A model generated the notes under the pieces. It was not told where the DNA came from, ran no database searches, and was given only the letters and a program-made list of their open reading frames with translations. Below, piece after piece: positions 1 through 9,412 of a stretch of 61,657 bases of DNA (position 1 is the stretch's first letter; every line of letters begins with the position of its first letter). The translations under genes were made by a program, and so were the position numbers. The DNA is from an uncultured Acetatifactor sp. (lineage in GTDB: Bacteria > Bacillota > Clostridia > Lachnospirales > Lachnospiraceae): positions 1 to 61,657 of the forward strand of contig CANQOL010000018.1 in NCBI GenBank assembly GCA_947625475.1, written 5' to 3'.

Positions 1-1093
<1,093 letters not shown>

Positions 1094-1250
1094 AAAGTTT
1101 TTCCTAACCAGTTCTTTATCTGGCTTACTGTTGTTCTTGGTTTCAGTTCCGCGCCGGGCATGGCGATGCGTTTTGCTTCGCCTGCTCTCTGCTTCACTGA
1201 ACGTTCCTTCTGAATAATTCTCTTGGACGGGAAGCTCGAAAGATCCCTCT

Positions 1251-1397
1251 GGCAAAGCTCCGCTTTGCCACGCGCTCTTTCTCGCTCACGTCCGGTTTCG
1301 GAATGCTCCGCATTCCTGCGGTCTTTTCCGCAGCGTCTGCCGGCGAGCAAGCTCTCCGCAGCCGCTTCGTAAAAGCCCTTGCAGCGCTTCGCGCTGC
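1251..1397 (-). other. rRNA leader with three strong short-loop hairpins
   Basis: The 450-base stretch between the rRNA promoters and the 16S 5' end holds no credible gene. It contains three near-perfect stem-loops with three-base loops: 1251-1269 (GGCAAAGC/GCTTTGCC), 1300-1316 (GGAATGC/GCATTCC) and 1381-1397 (GCAGCGC/GCGCTGC). Leader RNAs of rRNA operons commonly carry processing and antitermination structures; a specific role for these hairpins is inference. Small reading frames here are GC-rich shadows of the stems. Confidence 0.7.
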
Positions 1398-1547
1398 GAA
1401 ACCTTTTATCGTGAATTTTCAGGGTTGCATTACTGTTTATTTGTCAAGGTCCGATGCCTTTCCCTGCGGGAAATGCTGCCTTCCTTTACAGGAATGCTGC
1501 CTTTCCTTCCGGTCCGGCCTGCTGTTGTCTTTTGCGACAGCTTTATT

Positions 1548-1576
1548 AGATTATCACAGTCGCTTTGCTTTGTCAA
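1548..1576 (-). promoter_or_regulatory. rRNA promoter P2
   Basis: On the minus strand TTGACA (1571-1576), a 17-base spacer, and TAATCT (1548-1553). It lies downstream of P1 and drives the same rRNA operon. Confidence 0.75.
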
Positions 1577-1639
1577 CAGCTTTTTTTAACTTTTTTCTCC
1601 CGGTGAGAAGAGGCTTCTCTTCTCAGGCGGTAGGCTCAT

Positions 1640-1669
1640 ATTATAGCATTTCCGTTTTCCCTTTGTCAA
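1640..1669 (-). promoter_or_regulatory. rRNA promoter P1
   Basis: On the minus strand a consensus TTGACA (1664-1669), an 18-base spacer and a consensus TATAAT (1640-1645), directed at the 16S gene. Tandem strong sigma-A promoters about 90 bases apart are normal for rRNA operons. Confidence 0.85.
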
Positions 1670-1778
1670 ACAAATTTTCCCTGAATTTACCCAAATTTAT
1701 CTTATGAAGGATATTTCAGGGTGTGCTCTTCCCCTGCTCTTCTATATAAAGAAATTTTGTATAATGCGAAAGACTTGA

Positions 1779-1807
1779 ATGACAATTTCCTGATTCTGTG
1801 CTATGAT
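1779..1807 (+). promoter_or_regulatory. Promoter for GH31 gene
   Basis: ATGACA (1779-1784), 17-base spacer, TATGAT (1802-1807), about 45 bases before the GH31 start codon. Confidence 0.6.
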
Positions 1808-1850
1808 GAAAATATCCTAATATTAACAATCGTATGGCAGGAGGCTGACT

Positions 1851-3875
1851 ATGAGATTTGAAATTGAAAAAGGAGCGCTGGTGTTCTACCGTCAGGGGGA
1901 GATGTGCCGGATCGAGCCCTGGGGAAAGGATTCTTTCCGGGTACGCTCCACTATGCTGGGACAGTTTACCGGCAATGAATGGGCCCTGACAGAGCCCGTC
2001 CAGGAGACGCCCGTGCAGGTCTACACCGAGCTGATCGACCATTGGGCCGGGGACGGCTCCATCGACAAGCGGGAGATCGCCACTATTGTGAACGGACGCC
2101 TGAAGGCGGTGGTAAACTTTGTGGGCATCATCTCCTTCTACCGGGACGACAAGCTGATACTGCGGGAGTATTACCGCTCCTACGACGGCACCCTCTCCAG
2201 GGGAAGCCGGTGCCTGAAGATCGTCAACCGGGAGTGGAAGGGGATCATCGGCGGCAGCGAGTATTCCCTGAACCTGAAATTTGACAGCCAGGACGGAGAG
2301 AAGATCTTCGGCATGGGACAGTATCAGCAGTCCTATCTGGATCTGAAGGGCTGCTGCCTGGAGCTGGCGCAGCGCAACTCCCAGATTTCCGTGCCCTTTG
2401 CGGTATCCTCTCTGGGCTACGGATTTTTGTGGAACAATCCGGCCGTGGGCCGCGTAACCTTCGGCAAGAACTACACGGAATGGATCGCCCGCTCCACCAG
2501 GGAGATGGATTATTGGATCACGGCGGCGGACGGCCCCAAGCAGATCCTGGCAAACTACACCCAGGCTACCGGCCACGCGGACATGTTCCCGGAGGATCTC
2601 ATGGGCCTGTGGCAGTGCAAGCTGCGCTACCGCACCCAGGACGAGGTGCTCACAGTGGCCCGGCAGTATCAAAAGGAGGGCATCAAGATCGACCAGATCG
2701 TCATCGACTTTTTCCACTGGACCGTCCAGGGCGACTGGAAATTTGACAAGACCTACTGGCCGGATCCCAAGGCCATGGTGGACGAGCTTCACTCCATGGG
2801 CATCAGGGTTATCGTGTCCGTCTGGCCCTCCGTGGACCGCAAGAGTGAAAACTTCGGGCCCATGATGGAGCGGGGTCTTCTGATCAAAACCGAGCGCGGC
2901 GCGGCCCAGACCTACGATTATCAGGGGGACTGCGTGGAAATCGATCCCTTCAACCCTGAGACCCGCAAATACGTCTGGGAGGTCTGCAGGAAAAATTACT
3001 ATGACTTTGGCATCGACGCCTTCTGGCTGGACAATTCCGAGCCCGACTACGGCGTCTATGACTTTGAGAACTACCGCTACTTTGCGGGCCCGGCTCTGGC
3101 AGTGAGCAATATGTATCCTCAGATGTACAGCCGGGTATTCTACGACGAGATGAGCAAACTGGGCAAGGGTCCTGTGGTCAACCTGCTGCGCTGCGCCTGG
3201 GCAGGCTCCCAGAAATACGGCAATGTGGTCTGGTCCGGCGATGTGCCCAGCACCTTTGAGGCATTTGCCGATCAGCTGCAGTGCGGCCTGAACATGGGCC
3301 TGGCGGGGATCCCCTGGTGGACCACCGATATCGGCGGCTTCATGACCGACGATGTGAACGATCCCGACTTCCGCCAGCTTCTGATCCGCTGGTACCAGTT
3401 CGCGGTGTATTCCGCCGTGCTGCGCATGCATGGGGACAGAGGCCCCTACAATATTCCCCCTCTGGACACCAGAGACTGGGGCGGCGGCTACCTTCACACC
3501 GGTCAGCCCAACGAGCTGTGGAGCTACGGTGAGGACAACTACGCCATCATGAAAAAATATTATGAGATCCGCATTTCCATGCATGACTACATAAGGAGCC
3601 TCTACGAGGAAGCCCACACCAACGGCTCCCCTCTGATCCGCACCATGTTCTATGAGTTCCCTCAGGACGCCAAGTGCTGGGAGCTGCAGGATCAGTACAT
3701 GTTCGGCTCCCGGTATCTGGTGGCCCCCATCCTGCACCTGAACCAGTTCCAGAGGGAAGTCTATCTGCCGGAGGGGCAGTGGAAGCTGACCTCCACCGGG
3801 GAAACTTTCCAGGGCGGCGCTTCCGTCACCGTGGACGCTCCCATCGACTATATGCCTGTGTTTGAGCGTCTCTAA
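1851..3875 (+). CDS. GH31 family alpha-glycosidase
   Basis: Protein of 674 residues hydrolysing alpha-linked sugars such as alpha-glucosides or alpha-xylosides. It has an N-terminal beta-sandwich, then a TIM barrel with the family nucleophile region FWLDNSEPD (Asp394), the acid/base Asp464 in WSGDVPS, and the substrate-site motif PWWTTDIGGF, followed by C-terminal beta domains. No signal peptide is visible, so it should be cytoplasmic and act on imported oligosaccharides. AGGAGG six bases before the ATG fixes the start. It is transcribed alone, divergently from the rRNA operon, and ends at a bidirectional terminator. Substrate cannot be told from sequence; alpha-xylosidase and alpha-glucosidase are both possible. 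Family assignment is firm. Confidence 0.92.
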   Translation: MRFEIEKGALVFYRQGEMCRIEPWGKDSFRVRSTMLGQFTGNEWALTEPVQETPVQVYTELIDHWAGDGSIDKREIATIVNGRLKAVVNFVGIISFYRDDKLILREYYRSYDGTLSRGSRCLKIVNREWKGIIGGSEYSLNLKFDSQDGEKIFGMGQYQQSYLDLKGCCLELAQRNSQISVPFAVSSLGYGFLWNNPAVGRVTFGKNYTEWIARSTREMDYWITAADGPKQILANYTQATGHADMFPEDLMGLWQCKLRYRTQDEVLTVARQYQKEGIKIDQIVIDFFHWTVQGDWKFDKTYWPDPKAMVDELHSMGIRVIVSVWPSVDRKSENFGPMMERGLLIKTERGAAQTYDYQGDCVEIDPFNPETRKYVWEVCRKNYYDFGIDAFWLDNSEPDYGVYDFENYRYFAGPALAVSNMYPQMYSRVFYDEMSKLGKGPVVNLLRCAWAGSQKYGNVVWSGDVPSTFEAFADQLQCGLNMGLAGIPWWTTDIGGFMTDDVNDPDFRQLLIRWYQFAVYSAVLRMHGDRGPYNIPPLDTRDWGGGYLHTGQPNELWSYGEDNYAIMKKYYEIRISMHDYIRSLYEEAHTNGSPLIRTMFYEFPQDAKCWELQDQYMFGSRYLVAPILHLNQFQREVYLPEGQWKLTSTGETFQGGASVTVDAPIDYMPVFERL

Positions 3876-3954
3876 GAGACGGTCGGATGAACCGTTAAAG
3901 CGCTCCGCACCAGAGAGAGTCTTCACAGGACGGTTTTCAAACAGACATGCATCA

Positions 3955-3997
3955 AAAAACAGTCATACCCGGAGCCAATTCCGGGTATGACTGTTTT
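3955..3997. terminator. Bidirectional terminator between GH31 and cvpA
   Basis: Perfect inverted repeat AAAACAGTCATACCCGGA (3956-3973) / TCCGGGTATGACTGTTTT (3980-3997) with a six-base loop and A/T tracts on both sides. It separates two converging genes. Confidence 0.92.
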
Positions 3998-4008
3998 GTG
4001 GTTTGCGC

Positions 4009-4512
4009 CTAATTCAGGAGCCCCGCGGGCAGCCTTTCCAACAGGTCCGCCGCTATCACCGCCAGGTAATTGTATTGGTAGAGCGCGGTGAGGATCGGGC
4101 TCTCTTTGGTGTAGGCCAGGATCTGCTCCCCGATCATGCCCATCTCAAAGTACATGATGAAGGTGTAGACCGTCCAGAGGATCAGCACCGTCTCCATGAC
4201 TCCCACCACAATTCCCAACAGCTTGTCGAGCCAGTGGATCACGGGGAGCTTGGACAGCAGCTTGGCGGAAAAGAACACCAAGCCCAAAGCGTGATGGAGC
4301 AGTCCCACTACCAGCAACAGCAGCACCATCACAATCATGGATACGATCTCCTGCTCCAGGTAGCTGTGCAGCGCATTGGCGAGCAGCACTGCCACCACGC
4401 ACATGATAATCAGAGAAATGAAGGAGATAATCTCCTTGACCATTCCCTTCTTGTAACCGTCTACCACCTTGTACAGAAGGAAAATTCCCACCACAATCAA
4501 CATAATATTCAT
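4009..4512 (-). CDS. CvpA family membrane protein
   Basis: Protein of 167 residues with four hydrophobic segments, starting MNIMLIVVGIFLLYKVVDGYK and carrying the glycine- and charge-containing loop (YKKGMVKEI) typical of the CvpA/colicin V production family. These integral membrane proteins are linked to envelope maintenance; biochemical function is unknown. AAAGGCGGG precedes the ATG. It starts 15 bases after the DUF5711-like gene, so the two are co-transcribed, and the operon ends at the terminator at 3955-3997. Confidence 0.85.
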   Translation of the reverse strand: MNIMLIVVGIFLLYKVVDGYKKGMVKEIISFISLIIMCVVAVLLANALHSYLEQEIVSMIVMVLLLLVVGLLHHALGLVFFSAKLLSKLPVIHWLDKLLGIVVGVMETVLILWTVYTFIMYFEMGMIGEQILAYTKESPILTALYQYNYLAVIAADLLERLPAGLLN

Positions 4513-4527
4513 ATGTATCCCGCCTTT

Positions 4528-5736
4528 CTATTTTAACTGAATCGTATCTATGGAATCATTGGTCACCACAATGTACCGGAAACTGCCGCCCTTGCCAACC
4601 GGCACCATGAGGTTCACGGTCTTGTGAAAACTGCCGTTAAACTTGTCCACATCCGAAAAGGTCTTGATCAGGCAGTCGCTGTTGCTGTAAGCCACAAAGT
4701 GATCCTGCCCGAAAAAGAGATTTGTGAACTCCGTGTCAAAATAATAGTTCCCAACCTTCTCCCCGTCGCTCCCGTACACCTCCAGACGGTGCTGCAGCTT
4801 TGCATCGTCGGAGCGAAACAGAAGACCGATGTAGGAATCACTGTTGTAGACGGCCTGGATTTCCTCCGTTAGCAGGCTCTCCGTCTGCCGGGTGGGAATC
4901 TGACTGCCGGAGAAAATCGTAACCCTGTCGTCCCCCACCGCGAAGGCCGTGCTGTTGTTGATAAATTTCAAATAGGGCACAATCGTATCCGGATACGTGT
5001 AGGCGTTCACAATGTAGTCGCTCCGGTTGTCCCCCACGTTTCCGAAATTATAAAAGGCCACATGGGATTTGACCACTCCGGAATCCACAAAAATACAGGA
5101 GATTCCCAGCAGCTCCCCGTTGGGGGACAGACTGAAGGACACCGGGTATCCGCTCTGGCTCATGGTGGTGCGCACCTCGTATTTTTCCGTGCCGTCGGCC
5201 TCATACAGGTGGATCCAGGTAACCTTTGTATCCGCCACCTCCACGGCGACACGCCCCGTCTCGGCCACCGCCAGCCCCCGTATAGGCATGTTGGTGTGAA
5301 TCTCCCCCAGCTTTCCGGTGGAGCTCAGCACATAGATATCCCGGCCGTTGTAATCCCCGATGGCAGCTACGTTCCCGCTCACAGCGACCTGAATATCCTG
5401 CATCTCGTAGGTCTGGTTCCAGACCACGGTTCCCCTGGAATCCGTACAGTGGGCCCCGTCATTGCTGTAAGTCAACACACAGTCCCCCAGGCGGACAGAC
5501 CTTGCTCCGGACACATTTTCCACAGGAATGCTGCTTACCTCGTCATAATCCGTATAAATGTGATTCTTGTACTGCACATATACCAGGGCGGCCAGTGCCG
5601 CCAGCGCAGCGATCACCAACAGGGCGCGGTAGACAGATGACAGCTTATGCCGCCGGATCTTTTGATAATAGTCCGTCTGCCTCTGACCCTTCTCCAAATT
5701 CTCTTTCTCTTTGGTAAAGCTCTTGATGATCGCCAT
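4528..5736 (-). CDS. DUF5711-like membrane-anchored beta-propeller-like protein
   Basis: Protein of 402 residues. A charged cytoplasmic N-terminus is followed by one transmembrane segment at about residues 37-56 (YRALLVIAALAALAALVYV), then a long extracellular domain made of repeated short beta-type blocks with GDYNGRDIYVLS- and LSPNGELLGIS-like motifs reminiscent of WD/PQQ propellers. I recall this as DUF5711, common in Lachnospiraceae; no function is known. An ATG eight codons upstream is in frame, but AGAGGAAAA directly precedes MAIIKSF, so that start is used. It is the first gene of a two-gene operon with cvpA, probably started from the TATAAT-containing repeats upstream. Confidence 0.75.
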   Translation of the reverse strand: MAIIKSFTKEKENLEKGQRQTDYYQKIRRHKLSSVYRALLVIAALAALAALVYVQYKNHIYTDYDEVSSIPVENVSGARSVRLGDCVLTYSNDGAHCTDSRGTVVWNQTYEMQDIQVAVSGNVAAIGDYNGRDIYVLSSTGKLGEIHTNMPIRGLAVAETGRVAVEVADTKVTWIHLYEADGTEKYEVRTTMSQSGYPVSFSLSPNGELLGISCIFVDSGVVKSHVAFYNFGNVGDNRSDYIVNAYTYPDTIVPYLKFINNSTAFAVGDDRVTIFSGSQIPTRQTESLLTEEIQAVYNSDSYIGLLFRSDDAKLQHRLEVYGSDGEKVGNYYFDTEFTNLFFGQDHFVAYSNSDCLIKTFSDVDKFNGSFHKTVNLMVPVGKGGSFRYIVVTNDSIDTIQLK

Positions 5737-5807
5737 TTTTCCTCTTTCCGCACTTCGCAAGATTCTCTTTCAGAGCTGTCGCCTTTCATAGGATGCTGCA
5801 TTCCCGT

Positions 5808-5838
5808 GCGCCATCGGCGCTTTCCTCGTCATTATACC
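5808..5838 (-). repeat. 31-bp direct repeat, copy 1
   Basis: Differs at one base from the copy at 5890-5920. Read on the minus strand it begins GGTATAATGACGAGGAAA and ends in a GCGCC-GAT-GGCGC hairpin, so it carries a -10 box and a small stem-loop. It lies in the leader of the DUF5711-like gene. Confidence 0.85.
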
Positions 5839-5889
5839 CTCTCGGCTGGCGCCTCGATGGGGATACTCGTCAAGTGCCGATTGCCGCAA

Positions 5890-5920
5890 GCGCCATCGGC
5901 GCTTTCCTCGTTATTATACC
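5890..5920 (-). repeat. 31-bp direct repeat, copy 2, with extended -10
   Basis: Second copy, 82 bases from the first. On the minus strand TGG precedes TATAAT, giving an extended -10 promoter element (TGnTATAAT), followed by the same GCGCC-GAT-GGCGC hairpin. It probably forms a promoter for the DUF5711-like/cvpA operon. No clear -35 is seen. Confidence 0.7.
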
Positions 5921-5930
5921 ACATAATATG

Positions 5931-7535
5931 TCAGGGGAGTATAATTTTTTGCCCAATTTGGATATTATCCGGATTTTCAATGTGGTTTAACTCACAGATG
6001 GCCTGCACATGACTGTTGTCTCCATAATGCCTGGTGCTGATCCCAATCAGAGTATCCCCCTGGCATATCACATAAAGCTCTGGCTGAGCCGCCGTCCCCT
6101 GGGCCGCAGGATCCGGGGAGGCTGACGTCTCCTGAGCTAACTCTTCCTGAACAGACTGTCCTTGGCCAGCTTGTCCTTGATCAGTTTGTCCTTGGCCAGT
6201 TTGTCCTTGGCCAGCTTGCCCTTGGCCAGCTTGCCCTTGGCCAGCTTCGGCTTGGCCCTGTCCGGATTGCCCTTGGTCTGGCTCTCCCAGCCCTTGGTCT
6301 GGCTCTGCCTGCCCTTGGTCAGGCTCTCCCAGCCCTTGGTCAGGCTCTGCCTGTCCTTCCTGGCCTTGCCCGGCCGTCTCCAGGTTGCTCTGCTCCTGCC
6401 CGGCCTCTCCCTGGGAATCAGCTTGTCCCAGGCTGCCCGGATCCTGCCCGGTCTGCCCTTCGCCCTGGGCCGAGGCTCCCTCTCCCTCCGTCCCAGTCTG
6501 GGCTGCCTCCGAACCCGCCTGCCCCGCTTCCGTCTCAGGGCCGCCCTCCCGGTCTGCCGCCTGCTGCTCCGGTGCCGTCTGATCCTGCTCCCGGCTCTGC
6601 CGGTTCTCCTGGGCCAGCGCCTCCCCCAGGGTTCCCTGGGCGACCAGTGTCCCGGCATCCTGAGCCGTCTGTCCGCTCATAGCCGCCAGGACTTCCTCCT
6701 GATCCGGGAGTTTCTGTTCTGTCAGATCCGCCCAGAAATCCCTGGCCTTCGCCTTGGTATCCTCCCACAGCGTCTCATTCAGGGACATCATCCCCACTCC
6801 GCACAGCAGCAGGAATACGGCCACTGCCGCAGCCCGCATCCACTGCAGGCTCGACGCGGTCCTGCCTTTGCCTCGGCTGCGGGGATGCTCCCCGCTCCGA
6901 AGATCCTCGCCGCGGCGCTCCCCCTGCTTGTCCGCCGGCAGATCCTCCCCGCCGTCCCCATCGGCAGTTTTCTTCGCATTCGCCTTGGCGCTCCCCTTTG
7001 AGGCGGCCATCGCCTGCTCCACATATTGAAGCCGCCTTTCCTCCTGACGCTGCTTTACCCTCTCATACTTTTCCTGGCCAAACTGTTCCGGCTGATGCTC
7101 CTGCTTCTGGTTGTCCAGCATATAGGCCAGCATACTGTCATTTTTTTCATAGAAGCACGCATATCCTTTTACATACCGGCTGTTGTCCTGCTCGCAGATA
7201 TAAAAGCCCTCCACCATCTCCCCGTCCAGCAGCAGATACCCCACGAACTGATGCTCCGGAAAGTACTTGACCCTCTGGCGCTCGATCTCCTGGCTCTGTG
7301 CCTGGGAGAGATGCCGGACCTCCTTCTGCAGATAATCCACCTTGCAGGCCCCGTAGATAAAATGATAGGACACAGCCTGTTCCCGGGAGCTCTTCCCGTA
7401 ACAGGCCAGAGCGATCTCTTTATCCTGCGCGGCGCGGTTCATCTGTTTTATGTAGGAGACAACGTAATCCTCCACATATACCCTGCAGTTTCCGCTGGAT
7501 TCCCCCACCTGTGTAATATTTTTTGGCAACTCCAT
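5931..7535 (-). CDS. Membrane-anchored LysM protein with long Q/G/E repeat linker
   Basis: Protein of 534 residues. Residues 1-175 form a globular, cytoplasmic-looking domain with five or more cysteines that I do not recognise. A charged linker follows, then one transmembrane helix at about 233-251 and a long low-complexity region rich in Q, G, E and A with repeated QGQAGQGQ- and EPDQGLGEPDQGQ-type units. It ends in a LysM module (about 487-534; GDTLIGIS, NPDNIQIGQKI) that binds peptidoglycan. The layout suggests a cytoplasmic sensor or anchor tied across the membrane to the cell wall by a flexible spacer. GGGAGGTG eight bases before the ATG supports the start, and this Shine-Dalgarno lies in one arm of a 125-bp inverted repeat. 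The spacer DNA is a minisatellite likely to vary in length between strains. Confidence 0.8.
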   Translation of the reverse strand: MELPKNITQVGESSGNCRVYVEDYVVSYIKQMNRAAQDKEIALACYGKSSREQAVSYHFIYGACKVDYLQKEVRHLSQAQSQEIERQRVKYFPEHQFVGYLLLDGEMVEGFYICEQDNSRYVKGYACFYEKNDSMLAYMLDNQKQEHQPEQFGQEKYERVKQRQEERRLQYVEQAMAASKGSAKANAKKTADGDGGEDLPADKQGERRGEDLRSGEHPRSRGKGRTASSLQWMRAAAVAVFLLLCGVGMMSLNETLWEDTKAKARDFWADLTEQKLPDQEEVLAAMSGQTAQDAGTLVAQGTLGEALAQENRQSREQDQTAPEQQAADREGGPETEAGQAGSEAAQTGTEGEGASAQGEGQTGQDPGSLGQADSQGEAGQEQSNLETAGQGQEGQAEPDQGLGEPDQGQAEPDQGLGEPDQGQSGQGQAEAGQGQAGQGQAGQGQTGQGQTDQGQAGQGQSVQEELAQETSASPDPAAQGTAAQPELYVICQGDTLIGISTRHYGDNSHVQAICELNHIENPDNIQIGQKIILP

Positions 7536-7541
7536 AAAAAC

Positions 7542-7666
7542 ACCTCCCGCACATTACTATACCGACACAAATAGCAGCCGTTCAGCTTCACCGTTCACAA
7601 AGCCCGAGGCTTCCCGATGCCGCGCGGCTGAACTGTTATCATAAATATAGCATTGGTGCGGGAGGT
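7542..7666. repeat. 125-bp element bounded by 20-bp imperfect inverted repeats
   Basis: Arms 7542-7561 and 7646-7666 share ACCTCCCGCAC / GTGCGGGAGGT perfectly and extend as a TATAG-ending imperfect pair. An inner pair (GTTCAGC/GCTGAAC) and a small hairpin (AAGCC-CGA-GGCTT) sit between them. One arm contains the Shine-Dalgarno of the LysM gene. The element could be a leader RNA structure that masks the ribosome site or a small MITE-like insertion. Confidence 0.65.
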
Positions 7667-7743
7667 AATTTAGCGTTCTTTGTCGCGCCCCAAAAAGAAA
7701 TACTCGACAATTTCCGCACGGTCCTGCGGTTTCTCCCGGTTTC

Positions 7744-8796
7744 CTACCGGAAACGGTACACCGTCACGGAATCGTATTCCCGTCCGGGCCCGAACACACA
7801 GGACGGGAAATCCGGCTGATTGACGCTGTTGGGGAAATACTGGGTCTCCAGGCACAGCCCGCTGCGCTTCCCATAGCGGGCATGCTCCTTGCCTTCCTCG
7901 GGAGCAATGTTGTTGCCCGCGTAGAACTGTACCCCCGGCAGCGTGGAGTAAGCAAGCAGGGTTCTCCCGCTCCCGGGAGCCGTCACAGTGGCGATATGCC
8001 GAAGCTGGCCGTCCCAGTCCTCCACCACCCAGTTGTGGTCATATCCGCTGGTCAGCTTCAGCTGTTCCCAGTCTGTCCCGATCTCCTTCCCTATTCTCTT
8101 GGAGACCGTGAAATCCATAGGCGTTCCCGCCACCGGCGCCAGCTCCCCTGTGGGGATGGCTCCCGGCAGCACGGGGGTATAACGGGATGCCTTCAGGGTC
8201 AGCTCATGATCCTCGATATTCCCCGCCCCGTGTCCTTTTAAATTAAAGTAGGTGTGGTTGGTGGGATTCAGCACCGTATTCCTGTCGCTCTCCCCGTGGT
8301 AGCGCAGGGTCAGGCCGTTGTCCTCATCCAGCACATAAGTGAGCTGAAGCATCTTGTTGCCCGGGAATCCCAGGTCTCCATCCGCATCCCTCACAGTGAA
8401 GGTGACGCTGTTTTCTCCCTCCTGGGCATCCCAGATCTTCTTGTGATAACCGAGCTCCATATGGCTGTGCAGATTGTTGGGGCCGTCGTTTACATCTACC
8501 GCATACTCGGTCCCGTCGATGGTAAACTTAGCGCCCGCAATCCGATTGGCGCTGGGGCCTATTGTGGCGCCGAAAAAACTGCCGTTCCTCTCATAGCCCT
8601 CCAGGGTGTCATAGCCGAGCACCACATCCGCCGTCTCCCCCCGATCGTCAGGCACCAGGAGCCGGACCAGAATGGCGCCGTAATTGGTCACCTCCGCCCT
8701 CATCCCCCTGCTGTTCTCCAGCGTATACAGGCTCACCTCTCTCCCGTCCCGGGTCCTGCCAAAGCTCTTTTTACTCACAGAAATCCTGTCACTCAT
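7744..8796 (-). CDS. galM: Aldose 1-epimerase (mutarotase)
   Basis: Protein of 350 residues interconverting alpha and beta anomers of glucose or galactose in the cytoplasm. It has the family signature with GPSANRIAG near the start, the substrate His of NNLHSH, the catalytic acid His in NPTNHTYFNL, and the catalytic base Glu in CLETQYFPNS near the C-terminus. GGAGG nine bases before the ATG supports the start. It follows recR by 19 bases and is probably the last gene of the pfk-dnaX-ybaB-recR-galM run. A 6-bp hairpin formed by GTTTCC/GGAAAC lies at its stop codon; no strong terminator is seen. Confidence 0.95.
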   Translation of the reverse strand: MSDRISVSKKSFGRTRDGREVSLYTLENSRGMRAEVTNYGAILVRLLVPDDRGETADVVLGYDTLEGYERNGSFFGATIGPSANRIAGAKFTIDGTEYAVDVNDGPNNLHSHMELGYHKKIWDAQEGENSVTFTVRDADGDLGFPGNKMLQLTYVLDEDNGLTLRYHGESDRNTVLNPTNHTYFNLKGHGAGNIEDHELTLKASRYTPVLPGAIPTGELAPVAGTPMDFTVSKRIGKEIGTDWEQLKLTSGYDHNWVVEDWDGQLRHIATVTAPGSGRTLLAYSTLPGVQFYAGNNIAPEEGKEHARYGKRSGLCLETQYFPNSVNQPDFPSCVFGPGREYDSVTVYRFR

Positions 8797-8815
8797 AAAA
8801 CCTTTCCTCCCGCCT

Positions 8816-9412
8816 TTATATTTCCACGCGTCCCTCCAGAGCGCGCAGCAAGGTCACCTCGTCGATATACTCCAGATCTCCCCCCACAGGAACGCCGCTG
8901 GCAATGCGGGTCACCCGGACCCCCAGCGGCTTGATCAGCTTGCTGATATACATGGCCGTGGTCTCCCCCTCCAGGCTGGAATTGGTGGCAATGATCACCT
9001 CATCCACCTCCCCCTGCAGGCGCTCCAGCAGCTCCTTCAGGCGGATGTCCCCGGGGCCGATGCCCAGCATGGGGGAGATGGCCCCGTGGAGCACATGATA
9101 GACCCCCTCATATTTGCCCGTCTTCTCATAGGCCGCCAGATCCCGGGTGTTCTCCACCACCATGATCATCCGGTGGTTTCTCTTCTCGTTGGCACACACA
9201 GGGCAGAGCTCCCTGTCCGTCAGCGTGTAACATTCCCGGCAGTACCGGACATTGGCCTTTGCCTCCAGAATACTGTTTGTCAGGCGCTCTACCTTCTCCT
9301 TTGGCAGACTGATCAGATGAAAGGCCAGACGCTGGGCCGACTTGCTGCCGATACCCGGCAGCGCCGCCAGCTCTTCTATTAACTTATTGATATGGCCGCT
9401 GTACAGATCCAT
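8816..9412 (-). CDS. recR: Recombination mediator RecR
   Basis: Protein of 198 residues acting with RecF and RecO to load RecA at gaps. It shows the N-terminal helix-hairpin-helix (LPGIGSKSAQRLAF), a C4 zinc finger (CRECYTLTD..CPVC, about residues 57-75) and a Toprim domain with the VENTRDLAAYE motif. Length is normal. The ATG overlaps the ybaB stop by one base (TGATG), giving tight translational coupling. Confidence 0.97.
   Translation of the reverse strand: MDLYSGHINKLIEELAALPGIGSKSAQRLAFHLISLPKEKVERLTNSILEAKANVRYCRECYTLTDRELCPVCANEKRNHRMIMVVENTRDLAAYEKTGKYEGVYHVLHGAISPMLGIGPGDIRLKELLERLQGEVDEVIIATNSSLEGETTAMYISKLIKPLGVRVTRIASGVPVGGDLEYIDEVTLLRALEGRVEI

Noticed and set aside
1419..1447. 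A third TTGACA (minus strand, 1442-1447) as rRNA promoter P3
   Set aside because: No acceptable -10 is found at 15-19 bases.
3890..3925. AGCGCTCCGCACCAGAGAG as another copy of the leader element
   Set aside because: It follows the GH31 gene, is not before a start codon and lacks CGGAATGG.
1716..3926. 736-codon open frame antisense to the GH31 gene
   Set aside because: It is a GC-skew shadow of the strong GH31 gene; its translation is compositionally odd (His/Val/Gly-rich), lacks family motifs and a ribosome site.
6140..6370. Regular DNA repeats as a CRISPR array
   Set aside because: Units are contiguous, in frame within the LysM gene and lack unique spacers.
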